NCBI GenBank assembly: GCA_023151115.1
Contig: JAKLJP010000071.1
Span: forward strand, 1 to 27,248
DNA from: Anaerolineae bacterium
GTDB taxonomy: Bacteria; Chloroflexota; Anaerolineae; 4572-78; J111
Direction: 5' to 3'
Length of the DNA: 27,248 nt
Below are positions 7,031 through 15,266 of the stretch, piece by piece; the stretch's first letter is position 1; each line of letters begins with the position of its first letter. Under the pieces are notes generated by a model. That model saw only the letters and a program-made list of their open reading frames with translations, ran no database searches and was not told the DNA's origin. The position numbers were made by a program, and so were the translations under genes.

Positions 7031-8197
7031 ATGGTTGTTGTTAGAGCTTTTTTTCGCTTGATTGTTTTTATTATTGCCATTGGGGCCATTGTGGTGATTT
7101 TGGGGGCAGGCTATTGGGCCTTTGCCAACCAAAACAGCGAAGCCGCCGCCGCTATCTCGGTGGGTACTTCGTCGGGGCTGCGCTCGCCGGAAAATATTGA
7201 GGATTTTTTTGTGGGCCTGTACTTGCAGAGCCAGGCCGAAACGATCAACACTCCTATCTCCGATGACCCATCACCCGTCCCTTTCACCGTCGAGGTGGGT
7301 GAGACGGCGGTTAGCATAGCTAACAAACTCTATGAAATGAGTCTCATTTCCGACCCCGATGTTTTTCGCCGCTTTTTGAGCTACAACGGGCTGGACGCCA
7401 CTCTGGAGGCCGGCGACTACGAGCTGCGCCGCAACATGACCATGCGCGAAATTGCCGAAACGCTGCAAAAGGCCAATTTTGAAGAGGTTTCGATTACTAT
7501 TCCCGAAGGTTGGCGGGCTGAGCAGGTGGCCGAGCTGCTGACCCAGCAAAATATTATGGATGGAGCGGCCTTTTTAGCGGTGGTGCGCCAGGGCGTCGGG
7601 GTGGAGCATCCGCTGCTGGCCGACCGGCCGGCCGGGGCGTCGTATGAGGGTTATCTGTTCCCCGATACGTATCGCCTGCCCATTAAAGCAACCCCCGAGG
7701 ACCTGATCCAGCGCATGGTCGAGAACATGGCCGGCAAAATTCCGGCCAACGCCCTCGACTTGGCCGCCGGGCAGGGTTATACGTTCTACGAAATTTTAAC
7801 CATTGCCTCCATTGTCGAGCGCGAAGCGGTGGTGCCGGCTGAACGGCCCACCATTGCCAGCGTTTACCTCAATCGCCTGGCCCAAGGGATGTATCTCCAA
7901 GCTGACCCAACCGTGCAGTATGCGATGGGCTACCAGACCGACAGCGGCCAGTGGTGGAAAACCCCGGTCACATTAGAAGAATATTCACAGGTTAACTCGC
8001 CCTACAATACCTATCTCAACCCCGGCTTGCCACCCGGCCCGATTGCCAGTCCTGGCGCGTCGGCGATCAACGCCACTTTGCAGCCGGAGCAAACCGATTA
8101 TCTTTTCTTTATGGGCTGCGGCGGCGAAGGCGCGCACCTCTTCGCCAGAGATTTTGCCACCCACGAAGTCAACGTCGCCGCTTGCGGCGGAGGGTAG
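7031..8197 (+). CDS. mltG: Endolytic murein transglycosylase MltG
   Basis: MltG cleaves nascent glycan strands at the membrane and so sets strand length. The 388-residue protein has one N-terminal membrane segment (about 7-31), a LysM-like subdomain (about 86-150, FTVEVGETAVSIANKLYE to TMREIAETLQ) and the YceG catalytic domain. Diagnostic blocks are YEGYLFPDTYRLP, the catalytic-Glu motif ASIVERE (259-265), LQADPTVQYAMG and NTYLNPGLPPGPIASPG. ATG is preceded by GAGG seven bases upstream. It sits 151 bases after the LysM/M23 gene, in which spacer AAGGAT/ATCCTT at 6938-6955 forms a small hairpin, and 70 bases before the MBL-fold gene. The C-terminal tail ends ACGGG, slightly longer than common. 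Confidence 0.94.
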   Translation: MVVVRAFFRLIVFIIAIGAIVVILGAGYWAFANQNSEAAAAISVGTSSGLRSPENIEDFFVGLYLQSQAETINTPISDDPSPVPFTVEVGETAVSIANKLYEMSLISDPDVFRRFLSYNGLDATLEAGDYELRRNMTMREIAETLQKANFEEVSITIPEGWRAEQVAELLTQQNIMDGAAFLAVVRQGVGVEHPLLADRPAGASYEGYLFPDTYRLPIKATPEDLIQRMVENMAGKIPANALDLAAGQGYTFYEILTIASIVEREAVVPAERPTIASVYLNRLAQGMYLQADPTVQYAMGYQTDSGQWWKTPVTLEEYSQVNSPYNTYLNPGLPPGPIASPGASAINATLQPEQTDYLFFMGCGGEGAHLFARDFATHEVNVAACGGG

Positions 8198-8267
8198 TAG
8201 AGAGAATGGCGAATAAATTAGAGTTCGCCACGCTTTGCGGCCTATTCGCCCTTCTGAGGAGGAAGCT

Positions 8268-9074
8268 GTGCCCGATGAATTGATTGTCCTGGGTTCCTCT
8301 TCTGGCCTGCCCACCGAGCGGCGTTTTGCCCCCGGTTATGCGCTGACTGCCGCCGGCAAGCTGTTTCTGCTTGACTGTGGTGCGCCGGCCAGCACCCTCT
8401 TGTATAGGTATCAATTAGACCCGGTGGACGTGGAAGCTATTTTTCTGAGCCATTGGCACATGGACCACGTCGCCAGCTTGGGACTTTTTTTGAGCCAGAA
8501 CCGGCTGTTGAAGCGCCTCGCCCCCCTGTCCGTTTACGGGCCGCGCGGCACTCGCGGCAAAGTGCGCCGTTTGTTAAGCGACTCGTTTTTGCTGGCCGAC
8601 GAGTTGGGCTATCCTCTCGACCTGACCAACATCGAGTGTAACGAAGCTTACCAGGAAGCGCTGCTGCGAGTCACTTACTTTAAAACGCAGCACCTGGAGC
8701 GGCCCAAGCTCAAAACTCAATTTGGTTCAAAAGCCACTGCCTGCGGTATGGTCATTGACGGCCCCGGCTGGCGTGTTGTTTACAGCGGCGACTTGACCTC
8801 GTCGCAGGAGTTGGGACCGTACATCGAAGGCTGTGATTTACTGATCCACGAAATGGCCCACCTCCCGCCCAAAGAAGTGGCCACGTTTGCCGCCGCCGCC
8901 AAAGTGCCCCACGTGCTCATCAGCCATATCGGCCCGGAGTTTGACGAAGCCCCCGAAAAAATTGTCGAGGCGTTTGCCGGGATTTACCGGGGCCAACTGA
9001 CCGTAGCCGAGGACGGAACGCGGGTCGCGCTCAAGTTCACAAGTAGGCAAAAAAACAAGTTTCGTGATACGTGA
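8268..9074 (+). CDS. Metallo-beta-lactamase-fold hydrolase, RNase Z-like layout
   Basis: A 268-residue zinc hydrolase. HWHMDH (His62, His64, Asp66, His67) is the metal signature. YSGDLTSS holds the later bridging Asp, and LISHIGP the final His, as in the RNase Z/arylsulfatase branch. The GTG start has a near-perfect GAGGAGG at 8256-8262, five bases upstream; a longer frame from 8235 would include this site and is rejected. An inverted pair TGGCGAA/TTCGCCA (8207-8230) sits in the leader. The last residues and the TGA come from a GTGATACGTGA repeat, so the native C-terminus may have been replaced. The substrate is unknown; tRNA 3' processing is possible but the exosite arm typical of RNase Z is not evident. 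Confidence 0.82.
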   Translation: MPDELIVLGSSSGLPTERRFAPGYALTAAGKLFLLDCGAPASTLLYRYQLDPVDVEAIFLSHWHMDHVASLGLFLSQNRLLKRLAPLSVYGPRGTRGKVRRLLSDSFLLADELGYPLDLTNIECNEAYQEALLRVTYFKTQHLERPKLKTQFGSKATACGMVIDGPGWRVVYSGDLTSSQELGPYIEGCDLLIHEMAHLPPKEVATFAAAAKVPHVLISHIGPEFDEAPEKIVEAFAGIYRGQLTVAEDGTRVALKFTSRQKNKFRDT

Positions 9075-9075
9075 G
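9063..9075. repeat. Half copy of the GTGATACGTGA repeat at the MBL stop codon
   Basis: CGTGATACGTGAG matches the arm of the palindromes at 5057-5103 and 11482-11541. The MBL gene ends at the TGA inside it. Only one arm is present here. Confidence 0.6.
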
Positions 9076-9090
9076 GATTTCAGAACTGCC

Positions 9091-10770
9091 TTATAAGAAG
9101 TTCGGCTCGCGGTATTCCCCAAAAACCTCTCTGAAGACATCCATAATTTCTTGCAAGGTAACGTAGGCTTTAACGGCGTCAAGAATGTAGGGCATGAGAT
9201 TGGCGCTGCCCTGGGCTGCCCGGCGCAAATCGGCCAGGCAACGAGAGACAACGCGGTTATCCCGCTGGGCCATCACCTCGGCCAGGCGGGCACACTGCCG
9301 CTCGTAGCCCTGGGGGTCCATCTCTAAAATGGGGATATGGATGGGTTCGGCGCTGAGATATTCATTGACGCTGACAATCGTCCGCTGTTTGGTATCAATT
9401 TCATATTGGTAGCGATAGGCGGCGTCGGCAATCTCTTTCTGAAAGAAGCCGCTTTCAATGGCCGGCAAGACGCCGCCCAGTGCCTCGATCCGGTCGAAGT
9501 AGGCCCAGGTTTCGGCCTCCATCCGGTCGGTCAGGGCTTCGACAAAGTAGCTGCCGCCGAGCGGGTCAACGGTGTTGGTCACGCCGCTTTCATGGGCAAT
9601 GATTTGCTGGGTGCGCAAGGCGATGCGCACCGCTTGCTCGCTGGGCAGGGCCAGAGCTTCGTCCATCGAGTTGGTGTGCAGGCTTTGGGTTCCGCCCAAG
9701 ACCGCCGCCAGGGCTTGCAGGGCGACACGGGCAATATTATTTTCCGGCTCCTGGGCGGTCAAACTGACCCCCGCCGTCTGGGTGTGAAAGCGCAGCCGCC
9801 ACGAACGGGGATCGGCGGCCCCGAATTTTTCCTTCATCAGCCTGGCCCAGATACGACGGGCCGCCCGGTATTTGGCGATTTCTTCAAAAAAGTCGTTGTG
9901 GGCGTTGAAGAAAAAGCTCAGTCGGGGGGCAAAGTCGTCCACCGCCAGCCCGCGGGCCAGCCCGCCCTTGACATACTCGATGCCGTCGGCCAGGGTAAAG
10001 GCCAATTCCTGCACGGCGGTGCTGCCGGCTTCGCGGATATGGTAGCCGCTGATGCTGATCGGATTCCAGCGCGGCAGTTCTTTGGCCCCAAATTCAAGCG
10101 TATCCACGACCAACCGCAGGCTCGGCTGCGGCGGAAAGATGTACTCTTTTTGGGCAATGTATTCCTTGAGGATGTCGTTTTGCAGTGTGCCGCCCAGACT
10201 CTGGCGGGGGATGCCGCGCTGGTCGGCTACCGCAATGTACATAGCCCAGATGATGGCCGCCGGACTGTTGATGGTCATGCTGGTAGTGATCCGGTCCAGC
10301 GGCAGCCCGTCGAGCAATAACTCCATATCCCGCAGCGAGGAGACGGCCACGCCGCATTTGCCAAATTCGCCCTCGGCTTCGGGGGCGTTGGTGTTGTAGC
10401 CGTACAAAGTCGGCAGGTCAAAGGCGATGGACAGGCCGGTTTGCCCCTGGCTTAGCAAATATTTGAAACGCCGGTTGGTTTCTTCGGCGCTGCCAAAACC
10501 GGCAAACTGGCGCATGGTCCACAATTTGCCCCGGTAGCCGCTGGCATGAACGCCGCGGGTGTAAGGGTATTGGCCGGGGAAATTAAGCTGGGCCATGTAG
10601 TCGTCGTAACTTGTATTTTTGGGCGCATAAAGCCGCTCGACAGGAATGGAAGAGGTGGTGACAAACTGCTCCTGGTGCTCCGGCCTCTGGGCCAGCGCTT
10701 CTTTGAGCGTGGTCGCTTCCCACTCGGCTTTAGCCGCGAGGTAAGGATCGGTGGGGTTTGGGTTGTTCAT
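9091..10770 (-). CDS. Acyl-CoA mutase large subunit, isobutyryl-CoA mutase-like
   Basis: A 559-residue (beta/alpha)8-barrel subunit of an adenosylcobalamin-dependent acyl-CoA mutase. It lacks the C-terminal B12-binding domain, so a separate small subunit must exist elsewhere. Family blocks: [64 protein letters not shown] and [14 protein letters not shown]. Two specificity positions point away from methylmalonyl-CoA: Phe89 (RQFAGF; Tyr in methylmalonyl-CoA mutase) and Gln207 (AQKEY; Arg in that enzyme), the pair known for isobutyryl-CoA mutase. The ATG start has AGGAGG six to seven bases upstream. A CACAGATTTCGCAG palindrome lies in its leader. No meaB-type chaperone is adjacent. Confidence 0.9.
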   Translation of the reverse strand: MNNPNPTDPYLAAKAEWEATTLKEALAQRPEHQEQFVTTSSIPVERLYAPKNTSYDDYMAQLNFPGQYPYTRGVHASGYRGKLWTMRQFAGFGSAEETNRRFKYLLSQGQTGLSIAFDLPTLYGYNTNAPEAEGEFGKCGVAVSSLRDMELLLDGLPLDRITTSMTINSPAAIIWAMYIAVADQRGIPRQSLGGTLQNDILKEYIAQKEYIFPPQPSLRLVVDTLEFGAKELPRWNPISISGYHIREAGSTAVQELAFTLADGIEYVKGGLARGLAVDDFAPRLSFFFNAHNDFFEEIAKYRAARRIWARLMKEKFGAADPRSWRLRFHTQTAGVSLTAQEPENNIARVALQALAAVLGGTQSLHTNSMDEALALPSEQAVRIALRTQQIIAHESGVTNTVDPLGGSYFVEALTDRMEAETWAYFDRIEALGGVLPAIESGFFQKEIADAAYRYQYEIDTKQRTIVSVNEYLSAEPIHIPILEMDPQGYERQCARLAEVMAQRDNRVVSRCLADLRRAAQGSANLMPYILDAVKAYVTLQEIMDVFREVFGEYREPNFL

Positions 10771-10790
10771 TAATGCCTCCTCGAAACTAT

Positions 10791-10843
10791 CCACAGATTT
10801 CGCAGATAAATTTAAAAATCTGTGCAATCTGCGAAATCTGCGG
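10791..10843. repeat. CCACAGATTTCGCAGAT palindrome
   Basis: Arms CCACAGATTTCGCAGAT (10791-10807) and ATCTGCGAAATCTGCGG (10827-10843) match at 16 of 17. The element lies just upstream of the mutase ribosome binding site on the minus strand, so it falls in the mutase leader or promoter region. Confidence 0.8.
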
Positions 10844-10966
10844 ATTTTCATTCCTGGTGGTGTACGATGGTTGATGTTGGCTTTGGGGATTGTTTTAATG
10901 GCTCGGGGAATAGGAGTAAGAAAGAGAAGAGATTACCATTAAATTATAGAGCGTTTGAGGCCAGTT

Positions 10967-10998
10967 GAAAAAAGCTCCGACTCGAATGAGTCGGGGCT
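10967..10998 (-). terminator. Intrinsic terminator
   Basis: On the minus strand, AGCCCCGACTC, loop ATTC, GAGTCGGAGCT is followed by TTTTTT. It lies just downstream of the frameshifted small gene and ends its transcript. An outer TAGAGC/GCTCTA pair (10947-10952 and 11002-11007) extends the structure. Confidence 0.8.
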
Positions 10999-11045
10999 TG
11001 TGCTCTAAAAAGGGAAGACTAATTTGCACCCTTATTCAAGGTTGG

Positions 11046-11364
11046 CTACCTCATTGCCAATTCCAGATGGAAGTCGTACTCGGTGGCTGATTCTTGGCCC
11101 AAACATCCGGCTAACTCATCTAGGAGTTCCTCTGGGGCGACACTAACTTGTGGTAAAATGCGAATTTCTCCTTTTTGAATGATAAGCCGGAGATGCCGGC
11201 CTAATCCGGCCTCGTCTAAAGCCTTCTGCCACAATTTCTATTTCTTTTATATCTTGAGTTTTAGGTATTATTTTTGCCTTCCATTTCGCTTCTGTTTGGG
11301 AGTAGATTTTTGCCCGATAGCCTTCCAGATGACACTTGAGCAGGCTAATCGAAAAAACTGTCAT
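11046..11364 (-). pseudogene. Frameshifted small gene, hypothetical protein
   Basis: Two overlapping frames read as one product of about 105 residues if one G of the GG at 11222-11223 (complement) is removed. The upstream frame (from ATG 11364) reads to KEIEIVAE and continues in the other frame as ALDEAGLGRHLRLIIQ, then KGEIRILPQ to the stop at 11046. The second frame has a stop immediately before the junction, so it is unlikely to be an independent gene. The compact C-terminus (VAPEELLDELAGCLG, EYDFHLELAMR) looks like a small regulatory or antitoxin-type protein, but I do not recognise the family. Its own terminator follows at 10967-10998. Either a true frameshift or a sequencing error is possible. 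Confidence 0.55.
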
Positions 11365-11395
11365 TTACATCTTACCAAACTTCCGGCCCTTTGTA

Positions 11396-11434
11396 AACAA
11401 AAATTCGGATACTCCCAAAAATCAGGAGCATCCG
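11396..11434 (-). terminator. Probable terminator after the L,D-transpeptidase gene
   Basis: On the minus strand, CGGATGCTCC (11434-11425), a nine-base loop and GGAGTATCCG (11415-11406) pair at 9 of 10, then AATTTTTG follows. The hairpin is 140 bases past the stop at 11576 and just before the small frameshifted gene. Confidence 0.5.
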
Positions 11435-11481
11435 AGCAGAGGTGATGAGCTTAGTTTCGGTCACAGGGATAAGTTTTGGGC

Positions 11482-11541
11482 GTGATGCGTGATACGTGAG
11501 GCGTGAAATTTGTAGGTCATGTATCACGCATCACGCATCAC
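11482..11541. repeat. GTGATGCGTGATACGTGA palindrome, copy 2
   Basis: The left arm starts GTGATGCGTGATACGTGA (11482-11506). The right arm (11517-11541) is its inverse built of TCACGCATCACGCATCAC words, about 20 of 25 matched. It is the same family as 5057-5103. Confidence 0.75.
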
Positions 11542-11575
11542 TTTCAAATTAACCAGCCCTCCCCCCCAACCTTCC

Positions 11576-13159
11576 TCACTTCCCCGCCCAATCCGCCAGA
11601 CTCCACACGATCTTCACTTTCGTGCCCACCTCGGCCCACTCGTACAGGGTGGCGGCGTCTTCGTCGCCCAAAATGACGCAGCCGTAGGAGACGCGCTGGC
11701 CCAGGTAGCCGTCCCAGAGCTTGTAGCCAGTATGCCGGACAATCGGCAGGGAGTGGATGCCGTTTTCCAGTGTGCCGGCCCAGTAGATGCCCATCCAGTA
11801 GGGCATATCCAGGTTCCAGGTGGCGGCGTAGGCCACATCAATTTTGTCCAGAATTTCAAACTCGCCGATGGCCGTATCACGGCCCGGCTCGCCGGTGGAG
11901 ACAACAAAATCAAAGACCTGCTTGTTCTTGTCAAAGACCCACATACGCTGCTCGGCAATGCCGACGACAATCAGCCGGTCTTTGACCGAGGCCGGGGGGA
12001 TGGGCTTGGCCGGGGCGGTTTGAGGGGCCAGGGCAAATTCAATCTCGGCGATTTTGCGGCGCGGCTCCGGCAAATCGGGGCGTAGGGCAATCGCCATTTC
12101 CAAAGCATCTCTGGCTTGCTTCATTTTATTGGCCCCTTGCAGGGCCAGGCCGTGATTGTAATAGGCGCTGTACAGCAAATCTTTGACGTGAACGTAAGCG
12201 CCATCCTCGGCTCGCACGGCTTCTAACGACTCGATGGCTTTTTGCCATTCACCGGCCTGATAATGCTTGACCCCCTGCAAATAAGTCTCGGCCAAGCGAT
12301 CCTCCTGCCAAGCGCGCAACTGGCTAGGGTTGAGGCGCAGGGCTTGTTCAAACATAGGCCGGGCCTCTTCAATAAACCCCTTGTGACGTAAAGCGATCCC
12401 TTGTTGCAGATAGGCGTGGGTCAACTGCTCCTTGAGCGCGGCGGAGTCGGGCTGGGTTTGGCGCAGCCCCTCCAAAATGGCAATCGCCCGGCTCCAATCT
12501 CGGCTGGCCCAGGCTTCGTCCAGGGCAGCCGGGCGCTCGCGCAGAAACGAGTCAACCGGGGTCGGTTCCGGCGCGGTTGCGCCGACCGGCAAAGTCAACC
12601 CCAGGAACAGCACACTCAAGCCGATGGTCGCCGCCACCGCGACAACAATCAGCGCGACCACGTGCCAAGTCTGCGACAGGGGTGTGGACGGCCTGGTTTC
12701 CGCCGGCGGCTGGGGGGACGGCATCGGCAGGGTGGCGGCCTGATGGGGTCGGCTGTCCTCCACGGGCAAGGTGGCCGGTTTGTGGGCCTGGGTGAGGGAG
12801 GGCATAGGCTGAGTCGTGGCTATTTTGGTCGGTTTTGTCGGGGCGGGCGCGGGCAGGATGGTCACACGGTTGGACAGTTGGGTGGCAAACCGTTTAGCCA
12901 GCCACTGTTCCGCCTGAGCCAAGCTGGGATGCAGAGGGTTGATGCTGCGAGCCTGGGTCAGAGCGGCTTCGGCCTCGGCCAGGTCAGGGGCCACCGCCGA
13001 CAGCCACAGCCAGGCCGCCTGGTTGACCGGCTGCGCCGCCACCACCCGCCGCAGCGCATCACGGGCCTCGAGCTTGCGCCCGGCTTTGGCCAGATGAACA
13101 GCATATTGAAATGGGTCTACCGGTGAGGCCGGTCGGGTTGGGTCGGGAGGTTGGCTCAT
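11576..13159 (-). CDS. TPR-containing L,D-transpeptidase (YkuD)
   Basis: A 527-residue bitopic protein. Residues 15-95 form a cytoplasmic TPR-like helical unit (LAKAGRKLEARDALRRVVAA). A Pro/Thr-rich linker and one membrane segment (167-189) follow, then outside TPRs (about 215-375) and a YkuD domain (393-520). The catalytic motif is intact: GIHSLP (His469) and SYGCVILGD (Cys494). YkuD enzymes form 3-3 peptidoglycan cross-links or attach proteins to the wall. I chose ATG 13159; an in-frame ATG at 13195 is an alternative and neither has a good ribosome binding site. An AGATAGAAGATAG palindrome lies upstream. TPR repeats on both sides of the membrane are unusual for this enzyme class. Confidence 0.9.
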   Translation of the reverse strand: MSQPPDPTRPASPVDPFQYAVHLAKAGRKLEARDALRRVVAAQPVNQAAWLWLSAVAPDLAEAEAALTQARSINPLHPSLAQAEQWLAKRFATQLSNRVTILPAPAPTKPTKIATTQPMPSLTQAHKPATLPVEDSRPHQAATLPMPSPQPPAETRPSTPLSQTWHVVALIVVAVAATIGLSVLFLGLTLPVGATAPEPTPVDSFLRERPAALDEAWASRDWSRAIAILEGLRQTQPDSAALKEQLTHAYLQQGIALRHKGFIEEARPMFEQALRLNPSQLRAWQEDRLAETYLQGVKHYQAGEWQKAIESLEAVRAEDGAYVHVKDLLYSAYYNHGLALQGANKMKQARDALEMAIALRPDLPEPRRKIAEIEFALAPQTAPAKPIPPASVKDRLIVVGIAEQRMWVFDKNKQVFDFVVSTGEPGRDTAIGEFEILDKIDVAYAATWNLDMPYWMGIYWAGTLENGIHSLPIVRHTGYKLWDGYLGQRVSYGCVILGDEDAATLYEWAEVGTKVKIVWSLADWAGK

Positions 13160-13223
13160 AAGTTTTGACGCTGGCGTAAGATTATGTCTGCTCATTATAA
13201 CAAACTTCAGGGGATTTGCCAAC

Positions 13224-13295
13224 GAGAAGAGATAGAAGATGGTAGATAGCAAAAATAGATGATTTCTATCTTCTATCCTCTATCTTCTATCCTCT
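13224..13295. repeat. GATAGAAGATAGA palindrome
   Basis: The left arm is an A/G-rich tandem of GATAGAAGAT words (13224-13249). The right arm is its C/T inverse with CTATCTTCTATCCTC words (13266-13295). It sits in the spacer between the divergent L,D-transpeptidase and patatin genes. Confidence 0.75.
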
Positions 13296-13324
13296 GGTGG
13301 TCGTTATTTAAGCCTCATGTACCA

Positions 13325-13354
13325 TTGATAGGCGCAAAAAATTTATGGTATAAT
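13325..13354 (+). promoter_or_regulatory. Strong sigma70-type promoter for the patatin gene
   Basis: TTGATA (13325-13330; 5 of 6) and TATAAT (13349-13354; 6 of 6) are 18 bases apart, and 38 bases before the ATG at 13393. This is the best sigma70-like promoter on the plus strand of the window and probably drives the patatin/kinase/DUF3307 genes. Confidence 0.7.
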
Positions 13355-13392
13355 TGTTAAAATCTTGATTGAGTTGTAACGGACCATTAACA

Positions 13393-15081
13393 ATGGTTGA
13401 AATAAATTCCCAGCATCAGATCATCGAAGACAGCCTGCTGCGTATCCCGTTTTTCAAATCCTGCTCCCGCGAAACCCTGGCGGCTGTCTCGGCTAAACTG
13501 CAAAAAGTTCATTTTGAGAACGGCGAGGTCGTGTTTGTCGAAAACAGTCTGGGCGACTCGATGTATCTGATCGAGTCGGGCCAGGTTAAGGTTTCAATCA
13601 ACACGGGGGTTGGGCAGCAGGAAAAGATTGTCAACTATCTGGGGCCGGGCAACTTTTTTGGCGAGATGGCGTTGCTGCTCAATCAGCGCCGCTCGGCCAC
13701 AGTCACGGTAGTGATTGACGCTGATTTGTGGGTTTTACGCAAAGCGGATATGGATGAACTGCTGGCCGACCACCCTGAAATTGCCCTACAGTTAACCCGC
13801 GAGTTGAGCCGCCGCCTGAGCGATGCAGTGATGGAGGTTGAGAAACGACCCGGTTATACCCTGGCGGCTGTCTTTGGTCCCCAAGCCTGGCCGCTGGCCC
13901 AGCAACTCCACCGCTTGACCCGCCAGCGCGTTGTGTTGTTTGATGCCACTGGAGCCAAGCTGCCCCAGGAAATCAATGCCGAGGCTCAAAGCGAAAGCCT
14001 GGTGGTGCTGGAAGCGATGGACAATCTCTCCAGCGCCTCCCTGGTTGAGACGCTGAGTATCTTGGTAGATGGCTATGATTGGGTCTTGATCGCGCTGCCG
14101 ACCGAGTACAGCGAGATGGCCGCCAAAGCCCTGCAATTGGTTCGAGCGACGGTTCTGCTCGCCACGCCGCCAGCATCCTGGATCAAAGAACTCTCCAAAG
14201 GCCCCATCTTCACCTGTGATAACACCGAGGCTGAATTGGGCCGGACCGCCCGCAAACTGGCCCAGCGGGTGATCGGGCTGGCCCTTTCCAGTGGTGGAGC
14301 CAGGGGTATTGCTCACATTGGGGTGCTCCAAACCCTGGAAAAGGCCAACATTCCGGTGGATATGATTGCCGGCACCAGCGCCGGCTCGCTTTTTGGGGGG
14401 CTGTACGCCTGCGGTAAATCGCCCGATGAGGTAGCCCGCTTTGCCAAAAACCTGGTCAAATTGATTGACTTCAAAAGCGGCCTGTGGGATCCACGAGTCA
14501 ATTTACCCTGGAACGGCCTCATCAAAGGCAATGCCACCCTTAAATATTTGGATAAACAGTTCAATCACGTCAGCTTTGCCGATACCAAGATTCCCTTTTA
14601 TGTGGTCGCCGCCGATGTGATGTCGGGTGAGGAAATTGTATTTGAGGAGGGCTTGTTGGCCGAAGCCGTCAGAGCCAGCATTGGCATGATCGGTATTTTT
14701 TCGCCCTATCGGCTCAATAACCATTATCTTATCGATGGCGGCGCGGTCAACCCGGTCCCGGCTAGCATTTTGGCCGAAAAAGGGGCTAATATCATTATCG
14801 CCTCCAGCGTCATTCCTTCGATTGAAGAAGAACGGGCCAGGGGCCGCCTGAAATCGCGGCAGCCGATCAATCCCAATTTTTTGGGGGTATTGACCAGTAT
14901 GATGGCGATTATGGAACGCGAGATTGTGAAAACCCGGATGAGTCCGGTGGATGTTTTAATCAGGCCGCGCGTCGAGTTGCTGACCTCGATGGATTATGAT
15001 AAGGCCGAGGAGTTTATTCGCCTGGGCCGTGAAGCAGCGGAGCGAGAGCTGCCCCTACTGCAAAAATTGCTCAGCAATTAG
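13393..15081 (+). CDS. cNMP-binding patatin-like phospholipase
   Basis: A 562-residue protein with the layout of bacterial neuropathy-target-esterase relatives. Residues about 10-140 form a cyclic-nucleotide-binding domain with the phosphate-binding cassette FGEMALLLNQRRSATV. A middle Rossmann-like region (about 155-290) follows, then a patatin domain (295-562). The catalytic dyad is Ser329 (GTSAGS) and Asp449 (DGGAVNPVP), and the oxyanion loop is SSGGARG (299-305). Patatins hydrolyse phospholipid or other acyl esters; ligand control by cNMP is likely but the true ligand is unknown. ATG 13393 is chosen over TTG 13369 because of alignment with the domain start. GGA lies nine bases upstream. 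Probable head of a three-gene operon. Confidence 0.9.
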   Translation: MVEINSQHQIIEDSLLRIPFFKSCSRETLAAVSAKLQKVHFENGEVVFVENSLGDSMYLIESGQVKVSINTGVGQQEKIVNYLGPGNFFGEMALLLNQRRSATVTVVIDADLWVLRKADMDELLADHPEIALQLTRELSRRLSDAVMEVEKRPGYTLAAVFGPQAWPLAQQLHRLTRQRVVLFDATGAKLPQEINAEAQSESLVVLEAMDNLSSASLVETLSILVDGYDWVLIALPTEYSEMAAKALQLVRATVLLATPPASWIKELSKGPIFTCDNTEAELGRTARKLAQRVIGLALSSGGARGIAHIGVLQTLEKANIPVDMIAGTSAGSLFGGLYACGKSPDEVARFAKNLVKLIDFKSGLWDPRVNLPWNGLIKGNATLKYLDKQFNHVSFADTKIPFYVVAADVMSGEEIVFEEGLLAEAVRASIGMIGIFSPYRLNNHYLIDGGAVNPVPASILAEKGANIIIASSVIPSIEEERARGRLKSRQPINPNFLGVLTSMMAIMEREIVKTRMSPVDVLIRPRVELLTSMDYDKAEEFIRLGREAAERELPLLQKLLSN

Positions 15082-15121
15082 CCTTTTTTGAGACTGAGCC
15101 AGGATTAATGCCCTTGTAGGA

Positions 15122-15224
15122 GGCTATCCGAATAACCCCATAGTGACGCATAGGGATGCCAACCGGCCGTTTCTCGGATAGGCTTAGTATGGAGCCTTGT
15201 GCCCGCCCACAAGGGGCTAAACTA
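15122..15224 (+). promoter_or_regulatory. Candidate structured leader of the histidine kinase
   Basis: Two adjacent stem structures fill the spacer. GGCTATCCGA (15122-15131) pairs with TCGGATAGGC (15174-15183) at 9 of 10 around a 42-base loop. Then TAGT (15185-15188) and AGCCTTGTG (15193-15201) pair with CACAAGGGGCT (15208-15218, two-base bulge) and ACTA (15221-15224). It does not match a riboswitch class I can name. A phrase ACGCATAGGG in the loop only loosely recalls c-di-GMP-I aptamers. It may be an RNA regulator or simply another palindromic repeat. Confidence 0.4.
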
Positions 15225-15266
15225 CGTTATTTGAAAGGTAGTAGAGGCTTAAGGCAGGGTAAAAGC

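Noticed and set aside
9337..10320. Long plus-strand frame inside the mutase
   Set aside because: It is the complement of a conserved enzyme, and its translation is low-complexity and has no domain.
10751..10942. Small plus-strand frame over the mutase start
   Set aside because: Its first half is the CACAGATTTCGCAG repeat; no ribosome binding site or conservation is visible.
15122..15224. c-di-GMP-I riboswitch before the histidine kinase
   Set aside because: Only ACGCATAGGG is similar; the GNRA tetraloop, its receptor and the second conserved strand are not present.
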